Shown in pieces: positions 1 through 11,755 of a DNA stretch of 64,000 bases. Within the stretch, counting starts at the first letter, position 1. Each line of letters opens with the position of its first letter. This stretch comes from Sitta carolinensis (taxonomy: Eukaryota > Chordata > Aves > Passeriformes > Sittidae). The DNA is taken from contig JAVUNC010000006.1 of assembly GCA_032173965.1 (NCBI GenBank), forward strand, positions 21,508,370-21,572,369, in the 5' to 3' direction. The notes beneath the pieces were generated by a model that saw only the letters and a program-made list of their open reading frames with translations, was not told the DNA's origin and ran no database searches. The position numbers and the translations under genes are program-made.

Positions 1-1394
1 GTGTGATTAGAGGAACCTCTCAGTCCTGTGGGATTCTGGAGTGGTTTGGCTTTTTAGAACACTTGATGTGATTATCTGAGGGAAGGCAATAAACCCGGGG
101 TCAGTCGTTAATTGGGGGTTAATTGCAGAGGTGAAGCAGATCAAACTGCTCACCCTGAGCTGTTCACACTCCTCTCTCTGCTGTTTTTCTAGTTAATATT
201 TGGCCTTCACCAGGCAGGAGGTAAAGAAGCCTCCTCCTTACATGGTTCCAGTGATCCGGATCATGCCAAGTCCTGCTGAGAGCTGTGAAATAGCTCGGAA
301 GAGGGAGAAAAAACTGGAAAATGTGGTTTCCTCACAGCAGGAGCTACCCCTGGTCTCCAGCTGTGGCCACTGAAGTGCTGTGTTCCATGGAGATGTTATT
401 CCATGGAGTTAAAACCCAAATGCCATTAGCCTGACTTGTACAGGTGTTTGATGTGGAAAGTAGAAAGACATCTCTGCAGCTGCAGATCCAAGGAAAACCT
501 GAACCCTGGAGGGGCTCCAGCTTGGGGTCAGAGGCTTTAGCAGGTGTCTAAACTCCTGTTCTGGGATGTAAATGCCAGTTTAATGGATCCATGCAGGTTT
601 GGCTGGTTTAAAATGATTTCAGAACATAACCCAGGAGCTTCGGTGCTGATGGTTTGGGCTGGGGCTGTCCCTGTGCCTCTGATTCTTTCCTGCCTCTCTG
701 GGGAGTCCCCTTGGCCACCCACACTGGGAAGCTCCTCTGAAGCACCAACCCAATGGGAACTGGGCTCTGCAGGTGGAGTGATGCGCCTTTTTTCTTTAAA
801 AAGGCAGGTTTGTAAATGCTGGAGGTGCCTCATTCAATAAATAAATGCATTTGGACGGGACAGCAATGCCTGGAGAGCCTCTGGGTGCAGCCCTTGGAGC
901 CTGGCTGTGTCTCCAGGCTCTTGGCTTTCTGGGGGTTGAGCAGCAAGGCAGGGGGTGAAGGTGCTGCTGCAGTGCTCGGTTGGAGAGATTTGCAGCATCA
1001 TTGCCTTTCTCTTGGCAGGAATTTTCCCCGGAGAGGACGGGAGATCTTTTCGTTTTGAAATTTAAGTGCAGGTTTTTATTTCGCTTTAGGGCATGTACAG
1101 AGGTGCTAGAGGCAGCTGTGGAAAGATGCCCTGGAAAGCTCAGCTGAGCAAAGCCTGATCCCCCTCTCTGAAGGGTGAGGAGAGGTCAGCCTGGCTCCCC
1201 AGGAGCGCTGGGAAGAGGGAAGGATGCTGCCTCATCTTGCTGTCCTCTCCACTCATCTCCGCTTTGGAAAGCTTTGCCTCGCCCGTTTGCTCACTGAGAA
1301 ATCCCTCCTGCTCTGAGCATCTGCCGGGAGAAACGGGATGAGAAAGAAAAAAATTTAAAAGTGTGGGAAGCTGATTCATCAGTGCAAAGGTAGA
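1..1394. other. Unique sequence, no gene recognised
   Basis: I see no coding exon, RNA gene or known repeat family here. Both strands hold open frames up to about 98 codons (for example 544-840 plus, 537-833 minus), but they overlap each other on opposite strands, lack splice-flanked structure and resemble no known domain. The stretch mixes moderately GC-rich sequence with short A/T runs, as avian intergenic or intronic DNA does. Confidence 0.6.
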
Positions 1395-1700
1395 GCCGGT
1401 GCTTGGCTTGTTCCCAGGGCCGGCAGCCCCCGGGTCTGCGCAGAGCTCCAGCCCTTGTGCCCGGCCAGGCAGGGGAGGAGGCAGGCTGGTGTCTGCCCGC
1501 GCTAGAGGGAGACAATAGCTAATGGATACAGGGATGCTTTTCTTGGAAAAAAGCCCGAAGTGGGATGTTCAGATGCTAGCAAATAGATTTTTTTTTTTTT
1601 TTTTGGTATTTTTAGAGGCGATTTGCGCCGGGAGAACCCGTGCCGTGCGATGCGGGGCCGAGCGCTTCCCGGGAGGTGCTGCCTGTCGAGCCTGGCTCCT
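1395..1700. other. CpG-rich patch split by a T17 run
   Basis: The segment is visibly CpG-rich compared with its flanks, with CpG clusters around 1410-1480 and especially 1616-1680, where roughly ten CpGs fall in 65 bp. A run of 17 T lies at 1588-1604 between the clusters. CpG is depleted in most bird non-coding DNA, so a patch like this can mark a small CpG islet or regulatory element. No promoter motif, first exon or open frame with a convincing splice donor is visible, so a gene start is not claimed. Confidence 0.35.
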
Positions 1701-4526
1701 GTTCCAGCCTGGCTCTTGCTTTCAGTTCATCATCGCCATCCCTCGGAATGGCAGTGGGAAGTGCAGGGGGAGGCTCTGAGCTGTCTCCCCGAAGCTGTGC
1801 TGCCTCTCCTGAGTCCCCAGCAGAGCCCTCCCACCCTTTCCCCGCTGTATCCAGCACTGAGGAGCAGCAGGTTCTTCACCCGGGGTTTTCTCAGGCAGTG
1901 ACTCACTCAGCTATTTATTCCTGCCATTAAAAAAGGAAAACTCGTGCAGCTTTAATTCAGCCCCAAATAATGCAGCTGATTTTGCCATAAAAGCCCTCTG
2001 CAATGACACAGCTGTGTGTCCTCCCGGGGGTCCCCCTTGCTCCTTGTGTGCCCTTGGCTTTCCCCTGCAGCTCTCTCAGGGGTGTTTGCAGTTTGGTGGT
2101 CACCAAGGATCTTGCCAGGCTGGTTTTGGCAGGGCTCTGCCAGAGGGGTTGTACTGGGGGGGCTCTTCTGTTGGTGGAAGATGAGGGGAGGGAACTTCTG
2201 CTGGCAGAGTGGGAATTCCTAAGGGAGCATCCAGAAGGTGTAAACCACCTGATTTCTGCCAGACTTCAAGGTTAAACATCATCTTGCAGCAAAAACTCTC
2301 CTCCATGGGCCCAGACTGTGCTTGTGCCCTGGCTGGAGAGAAAAGGTTTTGAGGAGAAAGCCTCTGGTGATGCTATGGGATGTAAAGTCTCCAAAAGCTT
2401 TAAAACAAATTGGAGATGTTGGCTACTTTTCCAGCATTCAGGCTTTCTCTCACACCCTGTTGGAGATCAATCCTGCTCTCACAAATCCCTGTGGATCCCC
2501 TGGCAGTGGCTGTGGGGGGAGCAGTGGGCAAGGGGTGCTCCTTGGAGGGAAATTCAACCAAATATCTTCACAGAGGGTGTCTTGTCTCCCAGACTTGCTT
2601 GAAACAAGGCTGAACTGACTCCTGAAGGCACAGATTTTGCTGGGAGCCCTGCCTGTCCCAGGGGCAGGGTTAGGGTCTGAGAGGGGGCTTCCTCTGGAGC
2701 TCAGTGTGGGTGTTTTGCTCTGTGAGACTGCCCAAGCAAACTGATCAGTAGAAGTCCTGAGATGTTTCCCAAGTCTGTATGAGTGACCAGAAGTACAGGA
2801 GAACCCATGGGAATGCCAGGACTTGCTCACGTGTTCACTGGAGGTCACCTGTGGTGTGCCCCCTTCCAAACCCGTGCTGTGACAAGGGGATGTACAAAAT
2901 GTTTCACTTCTGTTGGAATTTCTGTGTTCCTGTTTTTCCAAGGGCATGTCTGGAGGCTGCTGGGGTGGCTGCTGGAAGTGCCCCTGTTCTGAAGTCCCCT
3001 GGGCTCAGGATGGGGGCCAGTTCTGCTCTCAGCTCGTGCAGCCACAGCACAACCCGCACGTGGCTCCTTGGTGGCTGTTCGAGCTTCCTGTGGGGATGCT
3101 TCTATTTCTGGAGTGGTTGCACCTAAAAATACATCTTCAGGCTCCTGGGGAAGCTGGCTCTGCATCATTGAGGAGCTAATTAAACTGGGGGAAACGCAGG
3201 CCCTTGAGCAGGGCTTACTCCTTGTTGCTTAAAATGTTGTGGGTTTGGTTTTTCCCCGTTTTTGCAGCAATCCGTGTTCCTCTTGTGCTGCATGGGCAAG
3301 GTCCAGAGGTTTATCCTTCCTCTGTGGGAAGGGCAGGTTTGCACCTGGATGTTTGGGCATTAATGCTTTATTTTTTGTGCAGCTGTGACCCCCCCCCCCC
3401 AGACCCTGAACTCCAGCCCCACTGTGACCCTGAGCAGCCCCTCAGTGGAGAAGGGGGCCTGGCAAACAGCTTTAAATTTCACCCAGTAAATTTCTGGAGC
3501 TCTGGGGTTAATATCCAGCCCAGATGTGCTGAGGGGTCCCAGTGGGCTCTGCATCTCCAGCTTGGCCACCAGCAATTCTTTGTATTAACAAACCCACTGT
3601 CAAATGGGGCCATGGGTCCTGTTTGTGTCACTGTGGGACCCAAAGCCACGAGAGGATGGGGACTCTGAAAGTTCATGGCCTTTGTGATCTTCTCACAGGA
3701 TTCATTTGGGTAAAACACCCCTCACCACCTCAACCAGGCTTAGAGCAGAGAAAAAAAAAAGACCCCAAGACCATTTCAAAGCTCATATTCAGAGCCAGAG
3801 TGTTGCTGCAGCACATCAATACTGCCCAGGGCCATCCTGGAAGAACCTGATCTCTTGCTTGAGCAAATGGGCTCCTCCTAATCCAACCCTATTGAAAACA
3901 ACCTGAGCTGCACCAGGCTCGGGATAGAATTCTTTAAAATCAATAAATATTTCAGGAGCAGAGGGAGCTGGTCTGTATCAGCAATGCTGGTCCTGGCTGG
4001 TCATTATTAATTCAATGGATGCAGTTATAAATTGGCTGAGGAAGCACAACAGCTGAAATTTTAAGTGCTGCTTCCCCCCACATGGCTGAGATGATTTGCT
4101 GGATCTTCAGTGACTCAGAATGGGGCCCCCAGCCTTGACCCAGGTGTTAAATACAGTAAAAAAGAGTTGTTTTGCACTCCCAAACAGTCAGTGGTGCTTT
4201 CTAGGATGCCTGTCCCAAATCTCCTGCTTTTGGGGCCCCGTGGTGGGGTGATAATTTTGGATTAAGGAGACTCCAAGATGCCGGCTGCCCTGGCAGAGTG
4301 GGCTCAGTCCCTGTTCCCAGCCTAACAAGGCATTTTGTTACCCAGCTGAAACAAAGAGAAACTGATACCTCTGTCCTGTCAAAGGGCTTCTGAAACCTGA
4401 TGAGGGGAACCAGCAAGAGCAACCTGTTTGTTGGTGTGTGTGAGAACACAACTGCTCTCTTGAGAGTAAGTGTTTGTAGGGGAAAAGCCTGAAAATGGGA
4501 CACCTGGGGGACAGGAACTTCTGAAT
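1701..4526. other. Unique sequence, no gene recognised
   Basis: About 2.8 kb without a recognised repeat or exon. The longest frames are 165 codons (2450-2947 minus) and 154 codons (3204-3668 plus). Both have low-complexity or Pro/Ser-rich translations, no domain, and competing frames on the other strand. A 10-base C run sits near 3391-3400 and a 10-base A run near 3751-3760. Confidence 0.6.
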
Positions 4527-4527
4527 A

Positions 4528-4750
4528 TCATGGAATCCCAGAATGGTTTGGGTTGGGAGGAACCTTGAAGCTCATCCAGTGCCATCCCCTGCCATGGGCA
4601 GGGACATTTTCCACTATCCCAGGTTGCTCCAAACCCTGTCCAACCTGGCCTTGGACACTTCCAGGGATCCAGGGAATCTGGATCCTTCTTCTGGAGAACC
4701 TGTACCAGGGCCTCACCGCCCACACAGGGAAGAATTTTTTCCCAATATCT
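4528..4750 (-). repeat. CR1 LINE 3' fragment, minus strand
   Basis: Begins with GAATCCCAGAATGG, the reverse complement of a CR1 3' terminus, and continues through GGGCAGGGACA, a TCCCAGGTTGCTCC block and a GAAGAATTTTTTCCC block. The order matches the 3' untranslated region of avian CR1 retrotransposons. It is 5'-truncated to about 220 bp, as CR1 copies usually are, and carries no coding capacity. A few substitutions and a divergent stretch near 4675-4700 suggest moderate age. Confidence 0.9.
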
Positions 4751-4980
4751 GATCTCTATGTATTTTACATATGATATATTTTTATATGTGTTATAGAGTG
4801 TAAATGTAAGCTCCCCTCACCTTGATGGGGGGCAGGGGCAGCTGGGCTCTGGGCTGGTTTTGGGGGGATGTGGGGTTGTTCTGTGGCCCTGCAGCCTTGT
4901 CCCCATGGGGCAAAATTCCCCACAGCCTGGCCCTCTGCCCCCTTAGGAGGTGTCTTTTGAAGAGCTTTGAGCACACGGTG

Positions 4981-5064
4981 TATTTATTTTAAATACACAT
5001 ATACAATAAATATATTTATTTTAAATACACATATACAATAAATTTATTTTAGATACACATATAT
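4981..5064. repeat. AT-rich tandem repeat, about 2.7 units of 30-32 bp
   Basis: A unit built around TTATTTTAAATACACATA is repeated at 4983, 5015 and 5045. The first two units are almost identical and the third is partial with one A-to-G change (AGATACACAT). It is a small minisatellite seed with no coding potential. Confidence 0.85.
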
Positions 5065-5414
5065 GGCCTGGGGAGCTGTACAGGCAGAAACACAAACTCT
5101 CCCCAGGTTGTCTTTGCCCTGGGATTCCTGTTCTTGCTGGGCAGGGTGAGTTTATTGCCAGCCTTGTGCTATTTGACAGGTGAATTTCTCTGCAGGTTCC
5201 TTTTGGAAGCTGAGGCAATTTCACCCCCCATGGGTGGGTGAGGGTGAATCCTGTGGGAGGAAGGCCAGGAGGGCTCCCCCAGCACTGCATGCTCAGAGTG
5301 TCTTGAGCCAATAAAGGGGCTCTGCTCCCATCCCAGCATCATGGCCACGTGTTAGTTACAGATCTCTTTTTGTGTGCCTGTGTTTCACCAATAGAGGAGG
5401 AGTTTTATGGGTCA

Positions 5415-5520
5415 GCCTTGGGTGGACAGGGCTTGGAGCAACCTGGGATGGAAGAGGGTGTCCATGGCAGGGGGCTGGAATGACATGAGCTTTAACCAAC
5501 CTAAACCATTCTGTGACTTT
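5415..5520 (+). repeat. CR1 LINE 3' fragment, plus strand
   Basis: Contains GACAGGGCTTGGAGCAACC, then TGGGATGGAAGAGGGTGTCC, CATGGCAGGGGGCTGGAATG and a terminal CCATTCTGTGACTTT. This is the CR1 3' end in sense orientation with its terminal TTCTGTGA motif. Only about 105 bp survives. Confidence 0.8.
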
Positions 5521-5699
5521 CTTAAGTCCTAATTTGCAGTTAAATCTTGCCTGAGGTTGGCTAAATCCAAGCATCATTTTTTTTTCTCACCTTTTGCTTA
5601 AAATCCATGTTCCAGGCTCATCTTTTGCTAACTAAATCCACCTTTCAGCATTAGCCTTTGCCATCATCCTGGTTCCCCAGGCCCTGCAGCTGACAATAA

Positions 5700-6170
5700 G
5701 CTGCTGTAACAGCAACCAGCATTAACACAAGGGCTACTCTTAATTACAGGAGCTGCTGTTTATCTCCCCAGCTCTGTTTGCTGCTGACAAAAGCCTGCTC
5801 AGGAGGGGGTCTCTTGTTAATAAGCTGCGTGTGCACCCCAGCAGTGGCATATTGATGTATTTTTAATAAATATTCTCTTTTAAAGGGCCACATATGTATT
5901 CTGGGCTAATCCTCTCATTACAAGATCGCGGGGCGGCTCTGGGGTCGGTGAGAGTGTGCCTGGCAAAGCTGGATTTCCTATTCATGGCTGGTGCCTCAGA
6001 TCTTGTGCTTCCTGAAGGGGAGAGATGATGAGAGCAATAACGACTTGCTGTGCTAATTATTGTCATCCTTGAAGTTTAGAGGATGGAGGTGCAGCGCCTC
6101 AATTAAGGAAAACGGGGAGCCATAACCTGATAATAGAGCAGCCTCTCATTAATCTGTCCCCTGGAAATGG
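5700..6170. promoter_or_regulatory. Candidate cis-regulatory block, homeodomain-motif rich
   Basis: Unique sequence with clustered TAAT cores: TTAATTAC near 5740, GTTAATAAGC near 5815, an AT-rich run at 5855-5880, CTAATTATTG near 6054, CAATTAAGG near 6099 and CATTAATC near 6148. GC-rich pieces such as GATCGCGGGGCGGC (near 5924) lie between them. This texture is typical of deeply conserved avian enhancers near developmental genes. The call is inference from composition only; no cross-species comparison was possible. Confidence 0.3.
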
Positions 6171-6229
6171 GAGGCTCTGCTGGGGCAGCTGCCTTCCACC
6201 TTCAGCAAATGCCTTTGTTGGGATGGGAT

Positions 6230-6675
6230 TGGTGCCTTCAGGAGGCTGACCTGGAGCAGAGAGCAGACAGAGCAAAAGGATAAGCAGGGATTTATTATGG
6301 GGGCACCTGGGCAGCACAAGAGCCTGGCTGGGGCACACCCAAGATGAACCCAAAATGGTCACAAAATGGACAACTGATCACAAGGTCCCACACCTTTACA
6401 AGCTCTGGTCCATCAGCATATTGGAGTTAATTGTCCAGTTATAGTTTCAGGCTATCAAGTTCCATCCTCCTTGTTTTTTCTTCTCACTTCACTGTTGTTT
6501 ATGCTCTCGGGCCTGACATTTGTATCAGTTGTCCTTGGTCCCAAGCTAGAAAGGGAATTATTATTTTGCCTACCTACTCTGTGAAGAGAGCTTACCAACA
6601 CTTAATATGAAGCCCAGAACACACACTAAACCAGCACAGAATCTGAAAAATATAAAAGTAAAACTTAAGGCATCA
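6230..6675 (-). mobile_element. Solo ERV LTR A, minus orientation
   Basis: About 446 bp bounded on the plus strand by TGGTGCCTT and AAGGCATCA, that is TG...CA ends with matching inverted termini. It is flanked by an exact 4-bp direct repeat GGAT (6226-6229 and 6676-6679), the target-site duplication expected for a gammaretrovirus-like (ERV1-type) integration. Read on the minus strand it carries an AATAAA poly(A) signal (TTTATTAT on plus near 6290) and then a U5-like tail of about 60 bp. No internal gag/pol/env sequence adjoins it, so it is a solo LTR left by recombination. It is nearly identical to LTR B at 12413-12871. Confidence 0.85.
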
Positions 6676-6679
6676 GGAT

Positions 6680-9410
6680 ATTAGGGAGGGAAATGGGGAT
6701 GAAATGTTGGGATGGTGGCAAAGGCTTGTCCTTGGCAGGAACCCTTCCAGTGGGGGCTTCGCTCTGTGCCGGGCGGGTGCAGGGGCCACGTCCTTTTGCT
6801 GCCTAAGCTGGAGCAAGCCTGGAGTTAGTGGGATGGAAAGGCACATTTAAGCCTTCCTCTCTGCTGTTTACCTTGCTCTCCCACTCGGGTTGCAGGGGCT
6901 TTAGTTTTGTTAAAATCCGATTAAAATATTCCGTTACCATTTGCTCAGCGGCTGTGTAACTGCGGCTCTGTGTACACTGGGCATCTCAGGAAAGGGAGAA
7001 AGGGCTCAGATTAAAGCAGCTAAGCCTGCACAGGCCAGCAACCACACAGGCTTTGAACTGCTGCATCCTGATTTTAGTCAGTGTTTTCCACTCACTTATG
7101 TTTTCCCTGCTTTCATCCTCTTTCTCCTATGAAAAAGTTGCCTTTTGTGTGAAACCTCCGAGTCTTCTGCTGACTGGGGAGAATGAGGTGTCCTGGAGGT
7201 AGACAGACTTTTAAATCAGGCTGGTGCTTTGCAGGATAAAACATTCCTGGCTCTGAAGCAGTGGTTTTCCTTTCTGTGGTGGCTCTGGATGGATCCCATG
7301 TGCAAGTTGATAAAACAGCACCACAAATACACAATTTTTAACTTCTGCCTCCCAAACCAGAGTGCAGACACTTAGTGAAGAGCATTGTATTTAATTTCCT
7401 GAAATATTTACACATTGCATGGGGCAATGGCAGGGCTGCTGTGAGTCCCCTGCCAGTTTTAAGAGGGTTTGGATGGCCCACATCCCTTCCTACTTGGGTT
7501 TAGACTCCTTGGCTACCAGGCATGGAGCAAGTGGTGAAAGCAGCCTTGGCTTTGCAGGAGCTTTCTGCCTGCAGGGAGTTGCAAGATAGGACAAGCATCA
7601 GCCTGGAAGGGAATTTAGGGAGGTGTAAGCTGTCCCTCACCACTCTCCCAAGGCAGGAGTGAGAACCCTGGGAGAGGTGTGATGCTGCCTTTTGCCTTTT
7701 CCCAGTTTTAGCAACAGGACAGAGGTTTCCCTCATCACCAGCTGGAGATGCATCACACGGGCAGCCCATGTTGGGGGACCCTGCAGCATCCACACCTCCG
7801 TGGAGCTCCTTTTGGGGATGGGGACAGGCTGCCACTCATGAGCAGGGTTGTCCGCACCGTCCTCTTGGCTCAGGATGCTGTCGAGGGGGAAACCCTGGAG
7901 GGGAAAACCACATTTGTGGCTGCTGTCTGTCTGGAAATCACATCTGTGCCGCTGTTGGGTGCCAGGGTGCTCTGAGAGCGTTTGCTCCACCACAGCTGGG
8001 TCTGGGGGGCACCCGCACCCTGCAGGGATGGGGTTTCGGCAGCACTCCGGGTTTTATTTATTTTTTCCTTCCTCTCGCCGGCAGCGAGGGAGCCTGGAGG
8101 GGAAGGATTGCCTCCTGTTCTTTGCTGAGGACGCTCAGCACCGGGGGAGGAGGTGCCGATGGAAATGACTCACCCGTCTAGCGGGTGCCTTCTCCTCGGC
8201 GCTGCTCCCACGCAGGAAGGTGATGGTTCTGGTTCTCCTCCTTCCTCGTCAGAGGAACAATGGAGCTGTCGGAGCTGCTCCCGCTGCAGCCCGGTGCTTT
8301 CAGAGATGCCTTCAGGGGGAGCAGGTTGGGGCTCTGGGGTGGCGCCGTGTCCCTCCAGCGCTCTCACACATTCTCAGCCCCGGGGCATTTGTGGTTTTGT
8401 GCATAAAAAGGGGGTTTTGGGCAGTGTAAGGAAAAAAGTTCTCCAAGCCCTCTCCAGCTGCTGCCTTTAGGGCAGGGTGTAGTGATGCTCTCCCAGCTGC
8501 TGGTGGTCTGCAGCACGGGATATCCTGAGCCACGGGTGCTTTCCTTGTGTGTAAGAACTATCCGTGGGCTTATCCTGGCCCTGCTGGAGCTCCCTTAACC
8601 GCGGTGCCCCGAGGCAAGGAGATTCACTGATTAAACCCCCACACCCGTAGGGACCCTCTGTTAAATCCTGCTGGCCCCGTGCTTGCAACCCCAAAAGTGA
8701 ACGAAGCTCTTAAATCCTGCAGGATTTGTTCCAGGAATTCCTGGCGCGTTTCTGCAGCTCCTGGGAACTGATTTCATGTTTTGTACAAATGTTTCCCTGG
8801 CCCCTGTGAGCAGGAGGCGAGCGAGCAGCTCGTGCAGCAGCTGTTGGTGTCACAGCTGATTTTAGCCCAAATTTGGCAGCTCTAAGCTCAGAGCCTGCCC
8901 GAAGGCTTCAGCTTCTCCATCCCTCCCAGCAGCAAGGTTTGATTTTTCCATGGGTTCAGACACCAGAATGAGTCCAGGAGTTTGGAGCAAGTTGTCACCA
9001 GCAGAGAAATCTGCTTCAGCCTCTCCTCAGGGCTCCTGGGTGCTGCTCCACTCACCTGTCCCAGAGGTTACTGGTGTTGGGTGGGGCAGCAAAGCCTGGA
9101 TGCTTTCCACAACTTGTGGAGAGCCCCCCAAAGGTCTGGATGTGAGGAGAGATGCAACAGGATGGGTGATCGCAGCTTGGCCTTGGCAGAACCTATTTCT
9201 CCATGTTTCTCCCTATCTGAATTCCCAGCCAGTGCCAGTGGTGTCTCCTGCCCTCCTCCAGTGTCTGCTAATGTCTTGGCAGCATTCAGGTAGTGTTTTA
9301 GTGCCAGGACTTTGCCAGTGACATTTTGGGATTAGAGGGAAACTCCTGCCCATGCACACTTGTCTGAACTCATCAACATGAGAGCACAGGCCACAGTGAT
9401 CTGCTTCCCA
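6680..9410. other. Unique sequence, no gene recognised
   Basis: Roughly 2.7 kb without a recognised repeat. Open frames reach 137 codons (7768-8181 plus), but three plus-strand frames and one minus-strand frame overlap there, which points to a stop-poor GC-rich stretch rather than a gene. CpGs are somewhat frequent at 8070-8380. No splice-bounded exon or RNA gene was seen. Confidence 0.55.
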
Positions 9411-9984
9411 CATCCATCGTCCGTCCATCCATCCATCCATCCATCCATCCATCCATCCATACAATCCATCCATCCATCCATCCATCCATCCATCATCCAT
9501 CCATCCATGGATCCATCAATTTTCTATCCATCCATCCATCCATCCATCCATCCATCCATCCATCCATCCATCCATCCATCCATCATCCATCCATCCATCC
9601 ATCCATCCATCCATCCATCCATCCATCCATCCATCCATCCATATCCATCCATCCATCCATCCATCCATCCATCCATCCATCCATCCATCCATCCATCCAT
9701 CTATTATCTATCCATCCGTCCATCCATCTGTCAATCCATCCATCCATCCATCCATCCATCCATCCATCCATCCATCCATCCATCCATCCATCCATCCATC
9801 CATCCATCCATCATCCATCCATCCTCCATCCATCCATCCATCCATCCATCCATCCATCCATCCATCCATCCATCCATCCATCCATCCATCCATCCATCCA
9901 TCCATCCATCCATCCATCCAATCCATCCATCACATCCAACCATCCATGGATCCATCCATGGATCCATCCATCCATCCATCCATG
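9411..9984. repeat. (ATCC)n tetranucleotide array, about 570 bp
   Basis: Almost uninterrupted ATCC/TCCA repeats run from 9411 to 9984, broken by small interruptions (for example ACAATCC near 9461, ATTTTCT near 9520, CTATTATCTATCC near 9700, CCTCC near 9826, and two ATGGATCC steps near 9944-9963). Because 4 and 3 share no factor, the array stays open in several frames: it gives a 230-codon His-Pro-Ser-Ile frame on plus and Trp-Met-Asp-Gly frames on minus. None is a gene. Such arrays are length-polymorphic and prone to misassembly. Confidence 0.97.
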
Positions 9985-10059
9985 TGCTCACAGCCCTTCC
10001 CACAGCCCTGGCACCCTCTGGCCTTTTGGCTGTGTTGTGCTTGGAAAGGTGAGCCCCGA

Positions 10060-10370
10060 TATCATCCTCCAGATTAATTTTTTGGGGGGAATATTTATAA
10101 AGCGTGGCTCAAACTCAAAAGCCTATTGTGGCACATAGTAGGCTGCTTGTGTGGCATCCCTGAATAGGAGGGGTGTTATCCCGTCCCCATGGCAACCAGC
10201 ATTTGAATTAAGAGCCGTCTACTCCGAACAATTTGCCATCACATGGTTCGGAGGAAACACTTTGAAACCCTTGTAGTTCTTTTCAATAGGCTTGATTGTT
10301 AGCGTCTCCCAAACTTAATCATTAACAGGGCTCTGCAACAGATAATTACTGTGCTTTGCATTTCTCTGCA
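10060..10370. promoter_or_regulatory. Candidate cis-regulatory block
   Basis: Unique sequence directly after the ATCC array with AGATTAATTTTTT near 10071, a CTTGATTGTTAG element near 10291, CTTAATCATTAACAG near 10314 and GATAATTACTG near 10342, plus a TCCGAAC...GGTTCGGA inverted pair (near 10223 and 10246). These are homeodomain-like cores and a short dyad in non-repetitive DNA. Enhancer function is inferred; conservation is untested. Confidence 0.3.
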
Positions 10371-10820
10371 GCCCCGGGACTCCGCTGGCCCTGAGCTCCT
10401 TCTCCTCCTGGAGGAGGCTGGGTGAGGGAATTTTTGGAGGTTGGATGAGGGAAGGAGGTGATGGATTTTTGGCCGGCCTGAAAAATTCGGGCAGTTTGGG
10501 CAGCGGTTGCAGTGCTCAGGGATGGATGGTTTGCAGGGTGAGAGGCTGAACCCTGCCCAGAGGTGACATCCCTGGAGTGACCACGGGATGTCTGGGACAT
10601 TCTCCTCTTCCCTAGAAATGTCCAACACGCTGCCACCTTTCCTTGACCATGCAGAGACGTGAAAACGGGGTTTAAAACAGATCCTGGTGCTTTGCCTGAC
10701 TGTTGGGTTTGGTGCAGGACAGCTGGGTGCTGACTGTGCTGCTCAGCGCCTGGAGGAGCCAGCCCTGGCTGCTCCGACTTCAGCAAGAGGAATACAAATT
10801 GAATGTATGGAGCTGCATTT

Positions 10821-10839
10821 TATATATATATATATATAT
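10821..10839. repeat. (TA)n microsatellite
   Basis: About nine TA dinucleotides between TTT and CCTTTTGGG. Short and otherwise unremarkable. Confidence 0.9.
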
Positions 10840-10914
10840 CCTTTTGGGTTTTTTCCTAACTTTGGGGGTGTTTGTTTGCTACTCAGTTTGTATTTTCCAG
10901 GTGAGGACGAGACC

Positions 10915-11095
10915 CATTTTGCCTGCCACGGCAGGACCAGCTGCGGGATGCTCCCAGCATCCCTGAGCGCAGCGCTCTTCCCCAGCCACGGCGGCGAACT
11001 GGGAGCGCTGGTGTGGCGCTGGCTCTGCCGGGGGGGCTCCCGGCAGCGGCTCCTTGTCCCGAATGGGATTTGCATCGTGCCGGAGCAGGTGGCAA
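10915..11095. other. CpG-rich patch
   Basis: CpGs cluster through AGCGCAGCGCTC (near 10968), CACGGCGGCGAACTGGGAGCG (10986-11006 region) and CCGGGGGGGCTCCCGGC (near 11028). Open frames of 127-158 codons overlap here on both strands because stops are rare in GC-rich DNA. No start site, splice pattern or domain supports a gene. It could be a small CpG islet. Confidence 0.3.
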
Positions 11096-11696
11096 CAGCT
11101 TCATTTGCAATTTCTGTGCCTGCCACATGTCCCTGCGGCGGCAGGTTTTAACAGCACGTTCAAAGAGATGGGGCCTGCCTGGCAGGACGAAAAGAATCAG
11201 GCTTGAAAGGGTCTCCTGCACCTTCAGAATCTGCTTGGGTGGATTCGACATCCCCTTCCCGCCCCTCCCTTGGCCAATGGGAAGGGAGCAGGTCAATAAA
11301 GCAATTTGCACCCTCGTACAGGGCCATCCATCAAGGGACATGATTACATCTCCACTGGTTCCAGGGTATGATGTAAATTATGTCACAGTGATAGAAGTGT
11401 CTGAGGATTCATTTCTTCTGCCTCTGGAGATACCTTGCCCCTCCCTGCATTTTTGGGGAGTCAAGGGTAGCATCACCCCACACCAATAGTATTTCTGTTT
11501 AACGTTATTGTTTGATTAAGGAATATTTGTGGCTTGTTTTGCCTTCAGAAGGGAAACCCTGATGGTTTTTTGGCAGGATGAGTGATGTGTGGGGGCAGTG
11601 CTGGGCTGTGTGTCAGCAGGGTCAGCATCCTGTCCTGTGCCAAAACTGCCACGTCCTGTCCCTGCCTGCAACTGCTGTGAGATTTCCCTGGCTTAC
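11096..11696. other. Unique sequence, no gene recognised
   Basis: No repeat family or exon recognised. AATAGTATTTCTG then AACGTTATTGTTTGATTAAGG near 11487-11520 is AT-rich, but too short on its own to call an element. Confidence 0.5.
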
Positions 11697-11755
11697 CACA
11701 GAATCATGGGATGGTTTGGGTTGGAAGGGACCATTAAAGTCCAAATCCCATGACA
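11697..11755 (-). repeat. CR1 LINE 3' terminus, minus strand, very short
   Basis: CACAGAATCATGGGATGG, then TTTGGGTTGGAAGGGACC and CATTAAAGTCC: the last 60 or so bases of CR1, reverse-complemented. The rest of the element is missing, so this is a severely 5'-truncated copy. Confidence 0.75.

Noticed and set aside
9360..10052. 230-codon plus-strand frame, longest in the window
   Set aside because: It is His-Pro-Ser-Ile repeats translated from the ATCC array; matching Trp-Met-Asp-Gly frames exist on minus. No start context or unique flank supports a protein.
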